Shown here: positions 15,727 to 25,181 of the stretch, in pieces
Position numbering within the stretch: position 1 is the first letter of the stretch
How the letters are laid out: every line of letters starts with the position of its first letter
From: CAZICM01 sp964537685
GTDB taxonomy: Bacteria; Myxococcota_A; Polyangia; Polyangiales; Polyangiaceae
Length of the DNA: 64,000 bases
Assembly: GCA_964537685.1 (NCBI GenBank)
Contig: CAZICM010000019.1
Coordinates: forward strand, 62,001 to 126,000
Direction: 5' to 3'
Position numbers and translations under genes: made by a program
The notes under the pieces: generated by a model
The model's input: only the letters and a program-made list of their open reading frames with translations
What the model was told of the DNA's origin: nothing
Databases searched by the model: none

Positions 15727-17931
15727 CTAGATTTGATATGAATGGGTTGCGCCTTGCTGATTGGAGCCGCTAATTTTCAGCGTTATTGTGCTCGGGGCTT
15801 CGATCTTCAAGACACCGCCCTTTAGCGTGATATTGGTATCCTGGACTTTTAGCGTGATATCTTCGGTGCCCTCGCAGGCTGCCGTGGCCGAAAGCGTTTT
15901 CAGCTTCTCGACGGCGGTAATGGACAACTGTTTCTTGGATTGAATATCGAGATTGGTGCCAACGGTGGTCTTGCGCTTCTTGCCAGCCTTGGTCTTCATC
16001 TCGCCCTCGGCCTTTTGGAATAGGAAACCGCTTATCGTTTCACTTCTCTTCTTCACCGCGGTTTCGGCCTTGCTATCCTCGGCCAGCTCGGTCACGCAGC
16101 CAAATACCAGTTTATTGGTGTTTTCGCCAGATTGAGTTGAATTGTTGTCTTTTGAAATTTCAATCACTGCGCCGCTGATGGTCTCAATCATATCGGTGGA
16201 TGCCGTGGCGCTGGAAGCGTCGATCTTCAGCATGTGATTGCCGCCCACGGACATGCTTCGATCGCTGAGAACCATATTGGTTTCGGCGCCGGAAATCGTG
16301 CGTTTCCTATTACCGCCCGTGGACCAGGTCTGATTGCCTTCAACGTGGGGCTGCATATCCCGGCCCACTTTCATTGTATGATTTGCCCCGATTTGAATGG
16401 TTTCATCATGCTCGACGGCCGATCCTTCATCGACGAGTATATCTTCTGTTTTATCGTTTGCGATCACTACGTTCTGATCGCGCTCCGCGTGAATTTGAAT
16501 GTACTCTCGGCCGGCCGGATCTTCTAGATAAATGGCATTCGTTCCATCCCGGGTGGGCGTGGATAGTGATTTAAGCGCCGAGCATGTTTTGCGCAATGGA
16601 AGCGGAAACGGTGTTTTATCTTCGCCGTTATACACACGCCCCAGGATCACGGGCCGGTCTGGATCGCCTTCCATAAAATGCACGAGCATTTCCCAATCCC
16701 TGCGGGGAATCGCGCTGGATGAGCCGGTATTGTCCTGAACCGTGGGAATCCAGTGCGAACAGTTATCGTCGGGAGGAAGCCTTCTATCCCAATGGAAATG
16801 AATTTTGACGCGCCCGTATTCATCGGTATGTATGTCGTCGTCATCGCCCGCGGGCCCGGTGACAAATCCGGTTACGGGATTCAATATGCGGGGAACATAA
16901 GTGTTTCTGGGCGGCCTGTAGGTAATGCCAGCGCTTTGGGACTGGAAATCGATAGAAAAGCCGGCGGCGGCGCGCTCATAGCGATGTTCAACCGAGAGCA
17001 ATACCTGTTCGCCGCTCACGGCTCCAAGCGGGGTATCAAAAATAATAAAGCTAAACCCAGGTGCAAAGCGCCCGCAGAAGCTGCGTCCCACCTGCGCTGC
17101 CGCGGCACACGCAAAGGCTTCGCTGATAAGCCTGGCTTTGCGGCTTCCCGCAGAAGGCTCTAAATACTCGCCGGGATAATCATAAAACTCAGGCCCCGGC
17201 GCAGTGGGCCCGGGCACCTCCACATCCATATTCAAGCTGGGGTGCTCGGGATTAAAATCCCTCAAGCTTACCTTGCCCACGGTAAGGGCGGCCCGCCTTC
17301 CAAAGGTATGCACAGCGTCCTGATGCATATCCATTCCGCTTCCGGATCGATAGGGAATTTCGCGGATGCCGGGCAAGGGTTCATAAGAGCTTGTATGATC
17401 ACCCAGCACCATCACATCATTTTCCAAAAAGAAATAGAAAATGCCTTCATCCTCCATCAGCCGGTGCACATAATCGAGATCACTCTCGCAGTATTGAACG
17501 CAATAGGGCCGGCGCTCATAGCTATCGCTCAGGCGAAGCTCTGGCTTAACGCCGATCTGCGAAAGCACATCCACGACCATTTCCGGAACGGTCATATTGC
17601 GGAACACGCGCAAATCGGTACGGTGGCGGGCCAGGGAAAGGCGGGGCTCGATAACAATATGCATATCAGGCACGCCGCGTATGGTGGAGCTCACCGATAG
17701 TTCGGTAACGATTCCCTGGATGCGCCGGACGGTGAGATCGCCGCGCATGAGAACGATTGTCGCGTCGGACTTGATGAGATCGTCCGGATCGGGCGGGAAA
17801 TCGCGATCCACATTAAAACCGGCTTCAAAGCAGAATACCGTGCTCATCGCCTCGTGCCCGGAGACTTCGCGGGCTTCATAGCTTTGGCCGCCGACTTCAA
17901 TGAAATACCGTAGAGGTTTAAAACTGGTCAT
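15727..17931 (-). CDS. vgrG: T6SS spike protein VgrG (third of three)
   Basis: The 734-aa protein has the VgrG order: a gp27-like N-terminal region to about residue 370, with FRNMTVPEMVVDVLSQIGVK and YCVQYCESDLDYVHRLMEDE; a gp5-like OB fold with DEYGRVKIHFHWDR; and the seam motif FMEGDPDRPVILGRVYNGED. A long beta-helical needle follows, made of repeats such as VGRDMQPHVEGNQTWSTGGN. The last 40 residues (KVQDTNITLKGGVLKIEAPS) end without an effector domain. VgrG trimers cap the Hcp tube and pierce target membranes. The gene follows the second vgrG by a 29-base gap. Its needle repeats differ from those of the other two copies, so it is not a recent duplicate. Confidence 0.95.
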   Translation of the reverse strand: MTSFKPLRYFIEVGGQSYEAREVSGHEAMSTVFCFEAGFNVDRDFPPDPDDLIKSDATIVLMRGDLTVRRIQGIVTELSVSSTIRGVPDMHIVIEPRLSLARHRTDLRVFRNMTVPEMVVDVLSQIGVKPELRLSDSYERRPYCVQYCESDLDYVHRLMEDEGIFYFFLENDVMVLGDHTSSYEPLPGIREIPYRSGSGMDMHQDAVHTFGRRAALTVGKVSLRDFNPEHPSLNMDVEVPGPTAPGPEFYDYPGEYLEPSAGSRKARLISEAFACAAAAQVGRSFCGRFAPGFSFIIFDTPLGAVSGEQVLLSVEHRYERAAAGFSIDFQSQSAGITYRPPRNTYVPRILNPVTGFVTGPAGDDDDIHTDEYGRVKIHFHWDRRLPPDDNCSHWIPTVQDNTGSSSAIPRRDWEMLVHFMEGDPDRPVILGRVYNGEDKTPFPLPLRKTCSALKSLSTPTRDGTNAIYLEDPAGREYIQIHAERDQNVVIANDKTEDILVDEGSAVEHDETIQIGANHTMKVGRDMQPHVEGNQTWSTGGNRKRTISGAETNMVLSDRSMSVGGNHMLKIDASSATASTDMIETISGAVIEISKDNNSTQSGENTNKLVFGCVTELAEDSKAETAVKKRSETISGFLFQKAEGEMKTKAGKKRKTTVGTNLDIQSKKQLSITAVEKLKTLSATAACEGTEDITLKVQDTNITLKGGVLKIEAPSTITLKISGSNQQGATHSYQI

Positions 17932-17960
17932 GGTATACCTCGTTTCTTGCGCGGCTTTGC

Positions 17961-20201
17961 CTAGTTATGGTCAACCGTTTGCGTAACAACTTTGAGCTGG
18001 GTTGCTCCGGTGAGATCCAGCGAAGGCGATGAAATTTCAATGCTATCCGGTAGAATCGTGATAACGCTGTTGCCGCACTTAATTTGAATTTTGTCGCGCG
18101 CCTCGACAAAGACTTTGGGAGCGTGGCCCGAAATGGCCGAGCCGACTTCCCATTTCGCGGTTTTCTCCGCGCCATCGATAAATGCCTCGTCGGTTTGAAG
18201 GCTCATCGTTCCAAGCACGGTTTCTTCGTATTTCTCGCCCACATCGGTGGGCATATTCTGGGCGGCAATTTCAATGCGGGCGCCTCCTATGATCTGGGTC
18301 GATTCCTTGCCCACATCCTCGGCAATCGACATTTGCGATGCCTTAAACTCGGCCCCGCCTATCATTACATCGAAGTTTTTCCCGACGGTCATTCCAACAG
18401 AACCCTTTGCGGCCTCGATGACCGAGCCTCCAACGTTTAGCGTGCGCTTGTATTTCGCGGATAGATTGTGCATTACGCCCGTGGAAATCGTCCTGTTTCC
18501 GCCAACGCTTATCGTTTCGCTCTGTTTGACTTCCTTAAAGCGGTTATGGGAGACCGTGACTTCCTCGTTGCCGCCAATCGATACCGATTGATCGTTAAAA
18601 ATATGCTCGAAGGCATCGAGCTCTATCTTGATATCATGGTTGTTCCCAACGACGCGCAGCGAATCATGCCCGACCGTTTCCGTTTTCACATGCTTGGCAT
18701 AAATCGTCATGTCTTTTGAGGCATTGATAAATAGCTCCTCCCTGCCTTTTTTATCCTCGAAATAAATTTCATTGAAGGAGCCGCCGCCTGGGGTCGTCGC
18801 CGTTTTGAAGACCACCCGCGTTTTGTTGGCGGGAAGTGTATAGGTTGGCGGATGCTCCGCATCGTGGATGCGGTTTAATACATTGGGCGCGTCGATCTCT
18901 CCTTCTTCATTGAATGTGAGCACATTCCACCCAATGCGCGGAAAAAGCATAGACTCTTCCGTTCCCCGCTGGGCCACGCGCATCCATTTTCCGGCTTTTT
19001 CGTCCCACTTTCCGTCGCGGTCCCAGCGAAGCTGCACCCGCACCCGCCCTTGGACATCGGGGTGTACCTCATCGCCCGCCATACCTACAACCATACCTGT
19101 TTGAAGCCCGGGCTGCTTGGCCGGCGCCACTTCCGCGGGAGGCCGATAGGGAACGGCTTGGGGAATAATATCAAAGGAACAAGCAAAAGGTCTATCCACG
19201 CCCGCGGCCCCGCCCCGCCTCCGCTGCTTGGCCAGATAGCGCGCCCGGGTAACCAAGAAGCGGCCGTCCATGCGCGAAAGCGGGTGCCCGACGATATGGG
19301 CCACCATGCCAGGCACAAGCCTTACGCTGGAAGATAAACCCGCTATGCCCAAGTTCATCGCCTTGCACGCTTCGCTCATAATCTGAGCGCGGCGGGCACA
19401 AGCTTCAGGGGTATCCGGGCCGCCTCCGGGCGCGTCATAGATCTCAAGAGGACCCGAGCCTACCGCCCCCGTTACTTTAAGCAGGGGTTTTTGCTGGTTA
19501 AACGAGCCTATTGTCCATTTGGTCGGCGTTACCTCGACGCGGCTGCCCAGCTCGTCAATGGTTTCCCGGTTCGAATGCAGGCCGGATTCATAGGCATAGG
19601 TGATTTCCGCGCCGCCGCTGAGATCGGGCGCGGAAGCAGAATTGTCGCTGAATACCAACGTTGATTTCGAACCCTCGTGATCAAACCAAAAATAGATACC
19701 TTCTTCCTCCAGCATCCGCGTGGCGAATGTCCAATCATCTTCCCGGTATTGGGCACAATACTCATGAGGCTTATAGCTGGAGACCACTTGCCAGCGGAAG
19801 GGCTGGCCCGTCTGGCTAACAATCTGGGTTACGATATCAACAACGGTTGCATTCTGGAATACCCTCGATTGGCGCCCCAATAGCAGGGGATAGGCGTGCG
19901 GATGAAGTACGAAATGAAGTTCGGCCGTACCCTCTTCGGATATGCGATCCGTGGTTTCGGAGATGATTCCCTGCACGGTGCGCTCGATACCAAATGTATC
20001 GTGCAATGTCATCGCGGCGTCTGCCCCGATAAAGGACGCGATATCATAGCTGCCTGCGGGCGCCGCGCATACAAGGTCAAAGCGGAATAGCCGCGAGATG
20101 CACTCATCTCCCTCCATGGCGACAACCTCAAAAGGCCGTCCTTGAATGCTAAGCGTGACGTGTTCTTTTTTGGTGAGCTCCATGTTGCCCTCCATCCTCA
20201 C
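17961..20201 (-). CDS. vgrG: T6SS spike protein VgrG (second of three)
   Basis: The 746-aa protein carries the gp27-like part (VFQNATVVDIVTQIVSQTGQ, YCAQYREDDWTFATRMLEEE) and the OB-fold segment (HPDVQGRVRVQLRWDRDGKW). A needle with many VGG/NHD-type repeats follows. Its start is uncertain. A GTG at 20201 overlaps the stop of the first vgrG as GTGA, while an ATG at 20183 has a GGAGGG ribosome site four bases upstream. There is no C-terminal extension beyond the needle, so any effector must bind non-covalently. Compared with the other two copies, its OB-fold motif is longer spaced and lacks the FMEGDPDRP sequence. Confidence 0.95.
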   Translation of the reverse strand: MRMEGNMELTKKEHVTLSIQGRPFEVVAMEGDECISRLFRFDLVCAAPAGSYDIASFIGADAAMTLHDTFGIERTVQGIISETTDRISEEGTAELHFVLHPHAYPLLLGRQSRVFQNATVVDIVTQIVSQTGQPFRWQVVSSYKPHEYCAQYREDDWTFATRMLEEEGIYFWFDHEGSKSTLVFSDNSASAPDLSGGAEITYAYESGLHSNRETIDELGSRVEVTPTKWTIGSFNQQKPLLKVTGAVGSGPLEIYDAPGGGPDTPEACARRAQIMSEACKAMNLGIAGLSSSVRLVPGMVAHIVGHPLSRMDGRFLVTRARYLAKQRRRGGAAGVDRPFACSFDIIPQAVPYRPPAEVAPAKQPGLQTGMVVGMAGDEVHPDVQGRVRVQLRWDRDGKWDEKAGKWMRVAQRGTEESMLFPRIGWNVLTFNEEGEIDAPNVLNRIHDAEHPPTYTLPANKTRVVFKTATTPGGGSFNEIYFEDKKGREELFINASKDMTIYAKHVKTETVGHDSLRVVGNNHDIKIELDAFEHIFNDQSVSIGGNEEVTVSHNRFKEVKQSETISVGGNRTISTGVMHNLSAKYKRTLNVGGSVIEAAKGSVGMTVGKNFDVMIGGAEFKASQMSIAEDVGKESTQIIGGARIEIAAQNMPTDVGEKYEETVLGTMSLQTDEAFIDGAEKTAKWEVGSAISGHAPKVFVEARDKIQIKCGNSVITILPDSIEISSPSLDLTGATQLKVVTQTVDHN

Positions 20202-22438
20202 GAGGTGATATTGTCGGGGCCGCCGGTTACAATTAATTTGGAGCCGGCTTTGATAAGCACAGAACCCTTGAGCGCTGCCTTTTCGGGCGTAAGCTTAATC
20301 TCCAAATCCTTGGACTTGAATTCAAAGCTCGATTTGGCCTCAAGCACGACTTCATTCGCGCGGAATTCAAGGCGCTCGTCGGACTTCAGCGATGCATTCA
20401 CGTTTACATTGACAATGCCATTTTCGGTGCCTATGCCCATATCCTTGGTACTGCAGCGCATAACCGAGCCTTCAACGTTAAGGACTTTTTCGCCGGCGAC
20501 GATTTGATTGATGCCGCCTTTGCTGGTTTGCGTGTATTTAATGCCGGCTATCAGCTCCATATAATTTTTCTTGACGGCCAGGGAAATATTTTCCGTCGCG
20601 CAGGTGATATGGGCGCCTCCGATCATGCGGATCATATTTTTCTCGGTGGTGCGGCTTATGCTTCCTTCTCCCGAAAGCCCCGCCAGGGTGATGCGGTTTG
20701 AGCCCACGGTTTCGGAATCGTTGTTCATCGCGGTTACGGTTGCCGTTGCGCCAACGTCAATGGTTTCATCGCCGCCCACGGATATGCTGCGATTTTTTAC
20801 GATATCCATCCGGTAGTCGTTGGCGCAGGTTGTCTTGCTATCTCCGCCAATCTTAACGGATTGATCGTTCTTTACGTTATGGGTGCGTGAACCGCCGATG
20901 GTATGCGTTTCGTTGCTGCCAATACGTTCGGTTTTATCGTGCAGCGTAATATGGGTGATATCGCGTTCGGCGTGCATAAAGAAGCTCATCGAGCCGGCGG
21001 AGTCGTCAAGGCGGACTTCGTTGTAGCCTCCGTTTTTAGGATAGGTTGGCGTTTTTATGCTCATCACATTCTTTTTAGAGGGCTGAGAATATGTTGGCGC
21101 CATGATTCCATTGATTTTGCGGGCAATACCAACGGGGCGGTCGGGATCGCCTTCAATATAGGCAATGCTCATTTCCCAGCCGACGCGGGCCAATACCATC
21201 GAAGTGGCCGTTTCTTGAAGAGGCCGAATCCAGCGGGAATCTTCGTCGGTGCTTTTGGCCTCTCTATCCCAGTGGAATTGGGCGCGGAAACGGCCGTATT
21301 TATCGGTATGGATTTCCTCGCCTGCGGGGCCGCGCACCATAGCGGTGTGAACGCCGGCGATGGTGGGGCGCGGAATGGTCCAGGGAGAGCGGAAGGGTAC
21401 GTTGCTTGGTATGGCCTTGAAATGGTTTTCATACACATGGCCGCCCGGCAGGGTGACAACTTCGCCATACACGGTATTGTGAGCGAAATGGGTAATTTCA
21501 GTGAGCAAGTATTCGCCGGCGAACATAGCGCTCGCAATACCGCCAAAGTTGAATTTGCGGCAGGGAGCAAAGGTTGGAACGACGCCTTTGCCGCCCACGG
21601 TTTTTGAGGGTACCCGCTGCGCTTCCAAGCGAATTTGAGCCAAATACGCGCCGTCTTTGGGATTTCGGAATCCTGTAGGATAATGGTAGGTTTCAAGTTC
21701 GGTATCGAGCGCGGCCGCTTTGGATTGAATCAGATTGAGGCGGGGTTTTTTCCAATTGAAATCGTTTACCGTTGCTTTTCCGGGCATTACTTTGGCGCAT
21801 TTGCGGAATTCGTGCAGGCCAAGCTCGCCGCGGTCCAAGGCGCCCGCCGCTTCGATAAGCTCGAAATGAGAAAGGCCGGCTATGCGATCCGCCGCCGCGG
21901 AATTGTCTTCTAATATTAATGTGCCGTCGGATTCGAAAGTATAGTAGACGCCTTCGAATTCAAGCAGTCGCAATACAAAATCGAGATTGGTTTCCCGGTA
22001 TTGAACGCAATATTTGCGGGTCGGCGGCTGCCGGGTCGTGCGCCATTCGTGGGCCACCTGGTTTTCGCCGAGCACTTTGGATATGATATCCTTTGCGCTC
22101 ATATTGCGGAATTTGCGCGTGTTTTTCGAAAATTGGAGCAGCCACAAATGGGGATGTAAGTCGATATGATAGCGGAGTGCTCCATCCCGGATACCTACGA
22201 ATCGTCCCTTGCCCACTCTTAAGGTCCATTCGCGCAAGGGGATCCCGCCAAAATGAAGGCTTAGTTTGGCGTCGCTTTGGAGTGAGCCTTCTAAATCAAT
22301 ATCCTCTAGGCTCGCTAACTCCAGCTCGGCATGGGTTAGCTTGGAAATGCCTTCGGTTAGCCTGCACGCGACCACGCGAAAGGTCTCTGAGACCCCCATG
22401 GTAAGGTGAATATCGACCGCGTTTGCGTTTAGCGTCAT
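20198..22438 (-). CDS. vgrG: T6SS spike protein VgrG (first of three)
   Basis: I chose the ATG at 22438 (MTLNANAVDIHLTMGVSETF), which overlaps the stop of the upstream DUF2169 gene as ATGA; 746 aa result. The frame is open further upstream, but that part overlaps the DUF2169 gene and is not VgrG-like. The gp27-like region shows FRNMSAKDIISKVLGENQVA and YCVQYRETNLDFVLRLLEFE. The OB fold shows HTDKYGRFRAQFHWDREAKS, followed by YIEGDPDRPVGIARKINGIM. A needle of short strand repeats closes the protein. It is followed directly, with a GTGA overlap, by the second vgrG, so the two are probably made in similar amounts. Confidence 0.95.
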   Translation of the reverse strand: MTLNANAVDIHLTMGVSETFRVVACRLTEGISKLTHAELELASLEDIDLEGSLQSDAKLSLHFGGIPLREWTLRVGKGRFVGIRDGALRYHIDLHPHLWLLQFSKNTRKFRNMSAKDIISKVLGENQVAHEWRTTRQPPTRKYCVQYRETNLDFVLRLLEFEGVYYTFESDGTLILEDNSAAADRIAGLSHFELIEAAGALDRGELGLHEFRKCAKVMPGKATVNDFNWKKPRLNLIQSKAAALDTELETYHYPTGFRNPKDGAYLAQIRLEAQRVPSKTVGGKGVVPTFAPCRKFNFGGIASAMFAGEYLLTEITHFAHNTVYGEVVTLPGGHVYENHFKAIPSNVPFRSPWTIPRPTIAGVHTAMVRGPAGEEIHTDKYGRFRAQFHWDREAKSTDEDSRWIRPLQETATSMVLARVGWEMSIAYIEGDPDRPVGIARKINGIMAPTYSQPSKKNVMSIKTPTYPKNGGYNEVRLDDSAGSMSFFMHAERDITHITLHDKTERIGSNETHTIGGSRTHNVKNDQSVKIGGDSKTTCANDYRMDIVKNRSISVGGDETIDVGATATVTAMNNDSETVGSNRITLAGLSGEGSISRTTEKNMIRMIGGAHITCATENISLAVKKNYMELIAGIKYTQTSKGGINQIVAGEKVLNVEGSVMRCSTKDMGIGTENGIVNVNVNASLKSDERLEFRANEVVLEAKSSFEFKSKDLEIKLTPEKAALKGSVLIKAGSKLIVTGGPDNITS

Positions 22439-23565
22439 TGGGCCTCCTCGGATACCGCCTCGCGCCACGGTTCCACCCGGGCCGCGAGATCGGCGATAAT
22501 GGGCTCCGGCAGTTGTTCGGAGCCAAAGATCAAGATTTTTTCTAAGAACTCGCTTTTTTTGGGGAAGGGAATGCGAACGCGCCAGCATAGCTCAACGCGT
22601 CTTGTATCGGTGTCTATCAGATAGCTATCTAGGTGGGTGGGATGCTCCGAGAGCAATCCTTTGCTAATGCTTTGAAAGACAGGCGCATAGCGGGGAAGTT
22701 GGAATCGCCATACGCCTTCGGGGGTGGCTCCCAGGATTTCAACGGGTTCGGTCCCCACAAGCGGGGTTTCGCTCCACAGATCGGGAGGGGCAAAAGAGTT
22801 GTAGCGCAGGTCAAAATCGAGGGGCCTGATAGGCGCGCGTTCGCGGCACCATTTATCGTCATGGGTTCCAATGCGTTCAATTCTGGGCGACCAATGCATT
22901 GGGATTGGTCCTAAGCCGCCCGGCGCTGGGTTGCGCGACGAAAGCGGAGCTTTGGGATCTTCGATAGGAGGCGCGGGTTTTCCAACCATTTTGTGGCGCC
23001 GCTCGGCGAATCCCATGCCGGCTGGGTTACGCCGTTCGTAGATGATGTTTTTTGGAATTTCGGTTGGGTTTGAGCTGGTGTTTGGACTTACCTCGGTATC
23101 GTCGTAGCCGCCAAAGCTGAGTTCGTAGAGAAGCGGCGTGGGCATTAGTTTTCCCGGCGGCCCCGGCGCAATACCGAACATGGTGGGTACAAAGACGCGC
23201 GGGCCGTAGACTTTCACATTTTTGCGAAGGGTGCCCTTTTTGCTTTCGATGCGAATGGCGACGTCTTGTTCGGTGGTGGATTCGGTGGCCGGGTAGGCCG
23301 TGCCTATGAGCGCAATATCGGTCCCCAGTTTTTCCTCGACCGCATCGCTCGGAAAGCGAATGCCAGCCTGAAACTTGTCGGACGAGGGGACATCGCTCAT
23401 ACGGATGGGCGAAGGTTTCAGGGCAATGGAACACTGGCCTAGGGGCGAGACCGACCAGGTCATTTTTGCGATGACCACGAGCACTTCGCGGCCGTGGCGG
23501 TCGTCCATGGGTTCGCAACGAACCTCCATGACCGTTCGGTTATCGCAAAGCCGATCTAGCTTCAT
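22435..23565 (-). CDS. DUF2169-domain T6SS adaptor, first gene of the operon
   Basis: The 376-aa protein is almost entirely one DUF2169 domain. Recognisable parts are the early strand REVLVVIAKMTWSV, the GTDIALIGTAYPATE strand, YELSFGGYDDTE, the ERRNPAGMGFAERRH motif, and LRYNSFAPPDLWSETPLVGT near the end. The family helps load effectors on the spike, as shown for several PAAR-linked effectors. Position at the head of the operon and ATGA overlap with the first vgrG indicate co-translation. Upstream lies a 400-base region with an inverted repeat (23584-23688), where the operon promoter should be; I could not identify it. Confidence 0.85.
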   Translation of the reverse strand: MKLDRLCDNRTVMEVRCEPMDDRHGREVLVVIAKMTWSVSPLGQCSIALKPSPIRMSDVPSSDKFQAGIRFPSDAVEEKLGTDIALIGTAYPATESTTEQDVAIRIESKKGTLRKNVKVYGPRVFVPTMFGIAPGPPGKLMPTPLLYELSFGGYDDTEVSPNTSSNPTEIPKNIIYERRNPAGMGFAERRHKMVGKPAPPIEDPKAPLSSRNPAPGGLGPIPMHWSPRIERIGTHDDKWCRERAPIRPLDFDLRYNSFAPPDLWSETPLVGTEPVEILGATPEGVWRFQLPRYAPVFQSISKGLLSEHPTHLDSYLIDTDTRRVELCWRVRIPFPKKSEFLEKILIFGSEQLPEPIIADLAARVEPWREAVSEEAQ

Positions 23566-23583
23566 GAGCCCTGTCCTTCAGCA

Positions 23584-23688
23584 CCTAAGAGGGCATCCTA
23601 CAGGGCTACTGCGGGTTTCGGTCAGCGATGGGGGTGCGCGCACCTAGCGATGAAACTCTCGTTACGCCCTGTAGGACACCCTCTAAGA
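23584..23688. repeat. Inverted repeat related to the palindromic element at 43938
   Basis: Arms at 23585-23606 (ctaagagggcatcctacaggg and c) and 23666-23687 (gccctgtaggacaccctcta and ag) pair with three mismatches around a 59-base loop. The arms match the outer arms of the element at 43938-44059. The loop differs. It lies just upstream of the T6SS operon start. Confidence 0.7.
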
Positions 23689-23940
23689 AATGTCCAACGA
23701 GGGAGATTGCACGAAGCGGGCCGGGCGGGGAAGCTGAATTTGGCCATTGTATGGCACTTTTTTCCAGAATACGGGTGGATTCGCTCGAGTTTTGGCCCTT
23801 GGCTGGCACACCGTTATATCAGCGGGTGGATCATTTTACCACCCAGGGAGTTCTTTGGAAGAGGGTTCATATTTGTCCACGGCCTGGCATAAGTGTCTTT
23901 GAATGGACGCATAGCGCTCCGGGGATTGGGCAATTCCAGG
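23689..23940. other. Intergenic stretch between two minus-strand genes
   Basis: No coding region is convincing in these 252 bases. A small perfect hairpin (GGGTGG atcatttta CCACCC) lies near 23822-23842, without a clear T-run on either strand. It could mark the end of the lipoprotein transcript that stops at 23941. Confidence 0.4.
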
Positions 23941-24747
23941 TTATGGCATGTAGGCGTCGAGGATATAGGCGTCGGGGATATCCACATCAGGCATGTCCAC
24001 GTCAGGCATATCGCCGTCGGGCATGTCTACATCGGGCATGTCGCCGTCGGGCATGTCGCCGTCGGGCATGTCTACATCGGGCATGTCTACATCGGGCATA
24101 TCGACGTCGGGCATATCTACATCGGGCCCCGCGTCCGGCGGACAATCATTCGCTATGGCTTCGCAATCGCAATCCGTTACGTGGCCTGTGCCATTCGCAT
24201 TGGTGGTGACCGTACAAAACTTACTCAACTGGCAAAGTTCCGTTGAAACCCATGGCCCGCCTCCATCGGGATCTGGGTTTAAGTCCGGCAGTTGTCCATC
24301 CGCCGATGCAATCAGAAACTTGTTGGGACAGGTTGAATTCGCCCCACACGCACCGCAGGCAATAAAAAGGTCGTTAATGCTTAGGCTGTATTGAATATCC
24401 TCAACATTTAAAACTTCATAGCCGGGACAGCCAATGTACTTCGTTACATCCACCTGCCGGCCAATCACATATTGGTGGCAGCCCGCCGGTTCCGGGGGAT
24501 CGGGACATGCGCCGGCATCACTCGGGCGCGGTTTGGTAGACCAACCTGTTCCGGTTGGACCCATGCATGCGCTCCCATCTGGTTTTGGGAGACAGGGCAC
24601 ATCCCTTGAGGCGCACGAAGCTGGGTTGAAAGGCAGCTCAGCTTCGCGTGTGGGCTCCGGTTCGCTTGTCCAGGTTGTCGAGCAAGCGGCGATGATGCAC
24701 GAGAGCAGCAAGGCCGCTTGGATTTTGATGAAGTGGGGCTTTTTCAT
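23941..24747 (-). CDS. Secreted lipoprotein with a C-terminal tandem PDVDM/PDGDM repeat tail
   Basis: I chose the ATG at 24747 (MKKPHFIKIQAALLLSCIIA, then ACS); an ATG at 24756 is also possible. The lipobox Cys is at about residue 22. The middle of the protein is Cys-rich (FIACGACGANSTCPNKFLIA, then DCDCEAIANDCPPDAG), in the style of myxobacterial surface proteins. From PDAGPDVDM onward the protein is a series of about 13 five-residue repeats (PDVDM or PDGDM), coded by 15-bp tandem repeats, ending in PDAYILDAYMP. The tail is highly acidic and would bind cations or remain extended from the cell surface. Function is unknown. It stands alone on the minus strand. Confidence 0.7.
   Translation of the reverse strand: MKKPHFIKIQAALLLSCIIAACSTTWTSEPEPTREAELPFNPASCASRDVPCLPKPDGSACMGPTGTGWSTKPRPSDAGACPDPPEPAGCHQYVIGRQVDVTKYIGCPGYEVLNVEDIQYSLSINDLFIACGACGANSTCPNKFLIASADGQLPDLNPDPDGGGPWVSTELCQLSKFCTVTTNANGTGHVTDCDCEAIANDCPPDAGPDVDMPDVDMPDVDMPDVDMPDGDMPDGDMPDVDMPDGDMPDVDMPDVDIPDAYILDAYMP
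23945..24130. repeat. 15-bp tandem repeat coding for the acidic protein tail
   Basis: About a dozen copies of a 15-base unit (minus-strand reading CCCGACGTCGATATG and close variants) are joined without spacers and stay in frame. Variation is mainly at third positions, apart from the Val/Gly switch. Copy number is likely to vary between strains. Confidence 0.85.
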
Positions 24748-24756
24748 AAGGGCCAT

Positions 24757-25181
24757 TTGCGGTTATGGGTTAAAGATAAGAGTTTGAGTGTAGTTGGCGG
24801 TAGAAGTATTTTGGTCCTCCCTCGTTTCGTAGACAGCTCACCTCGCTATGTCAAGCACGACGTGGCCATCAGGCTCACAAGAGTTCTGCGGAAGGTCACT
24901 TTGCTGCTAGTGCGAGGACATCGAGTTCAAGCCGCTTTCCGTGCTCGTGGGTGCAATTAGTTCAACGGTGATTGGGTCAAGCTGGGTAGCTACGGAACGA
25001 ATCCGACCGAGGTTAGTTCTCGGACCGATGGTCTTGGGGGCGAGCACCATAGGCGCGGAGCTCCCCCCCGCCGGACCGAGGTAACGATGCCAGATCGTCT
25101 CAACCGCGACCTTTTCGATCTTTTTTCGATTTTTTTCGCCGGACACGCAACTGGCGTCGTACTCGTTTCGATAAATCAAAT
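24757..25181. repeat. Intergenic region with REP-like repeat (25000-25028) upstream of the RAYT gene
   Basis: At 25000-25028 the sequence aatccgaccgaggttagttc, then tcggaccga, has the best internal palindrome of the family (CCGAG gttagtt CTCGG). A second partial copy (ccgccggaccgaggtaacg) is near 25070. No gene was recognised elsewhere in the 425 bases. Confidence 0.6.

Noticed and set aside
23945..24130. Possible CRISPR array
   Set aside because: The units are contiguous, have no unique spacers and are in a coding frame.
23993..24394. Plus-strand frame with SGM repeats opposite the lipoprotein tail
   Set aside because: It is the mirror of the tandem repeat and has no start signal; the minus-strand frame has a signal peptide.
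24880..24960. tRNA-like GAGTTCAAG word
   Set aside because: No cloverleaf could be built around it.
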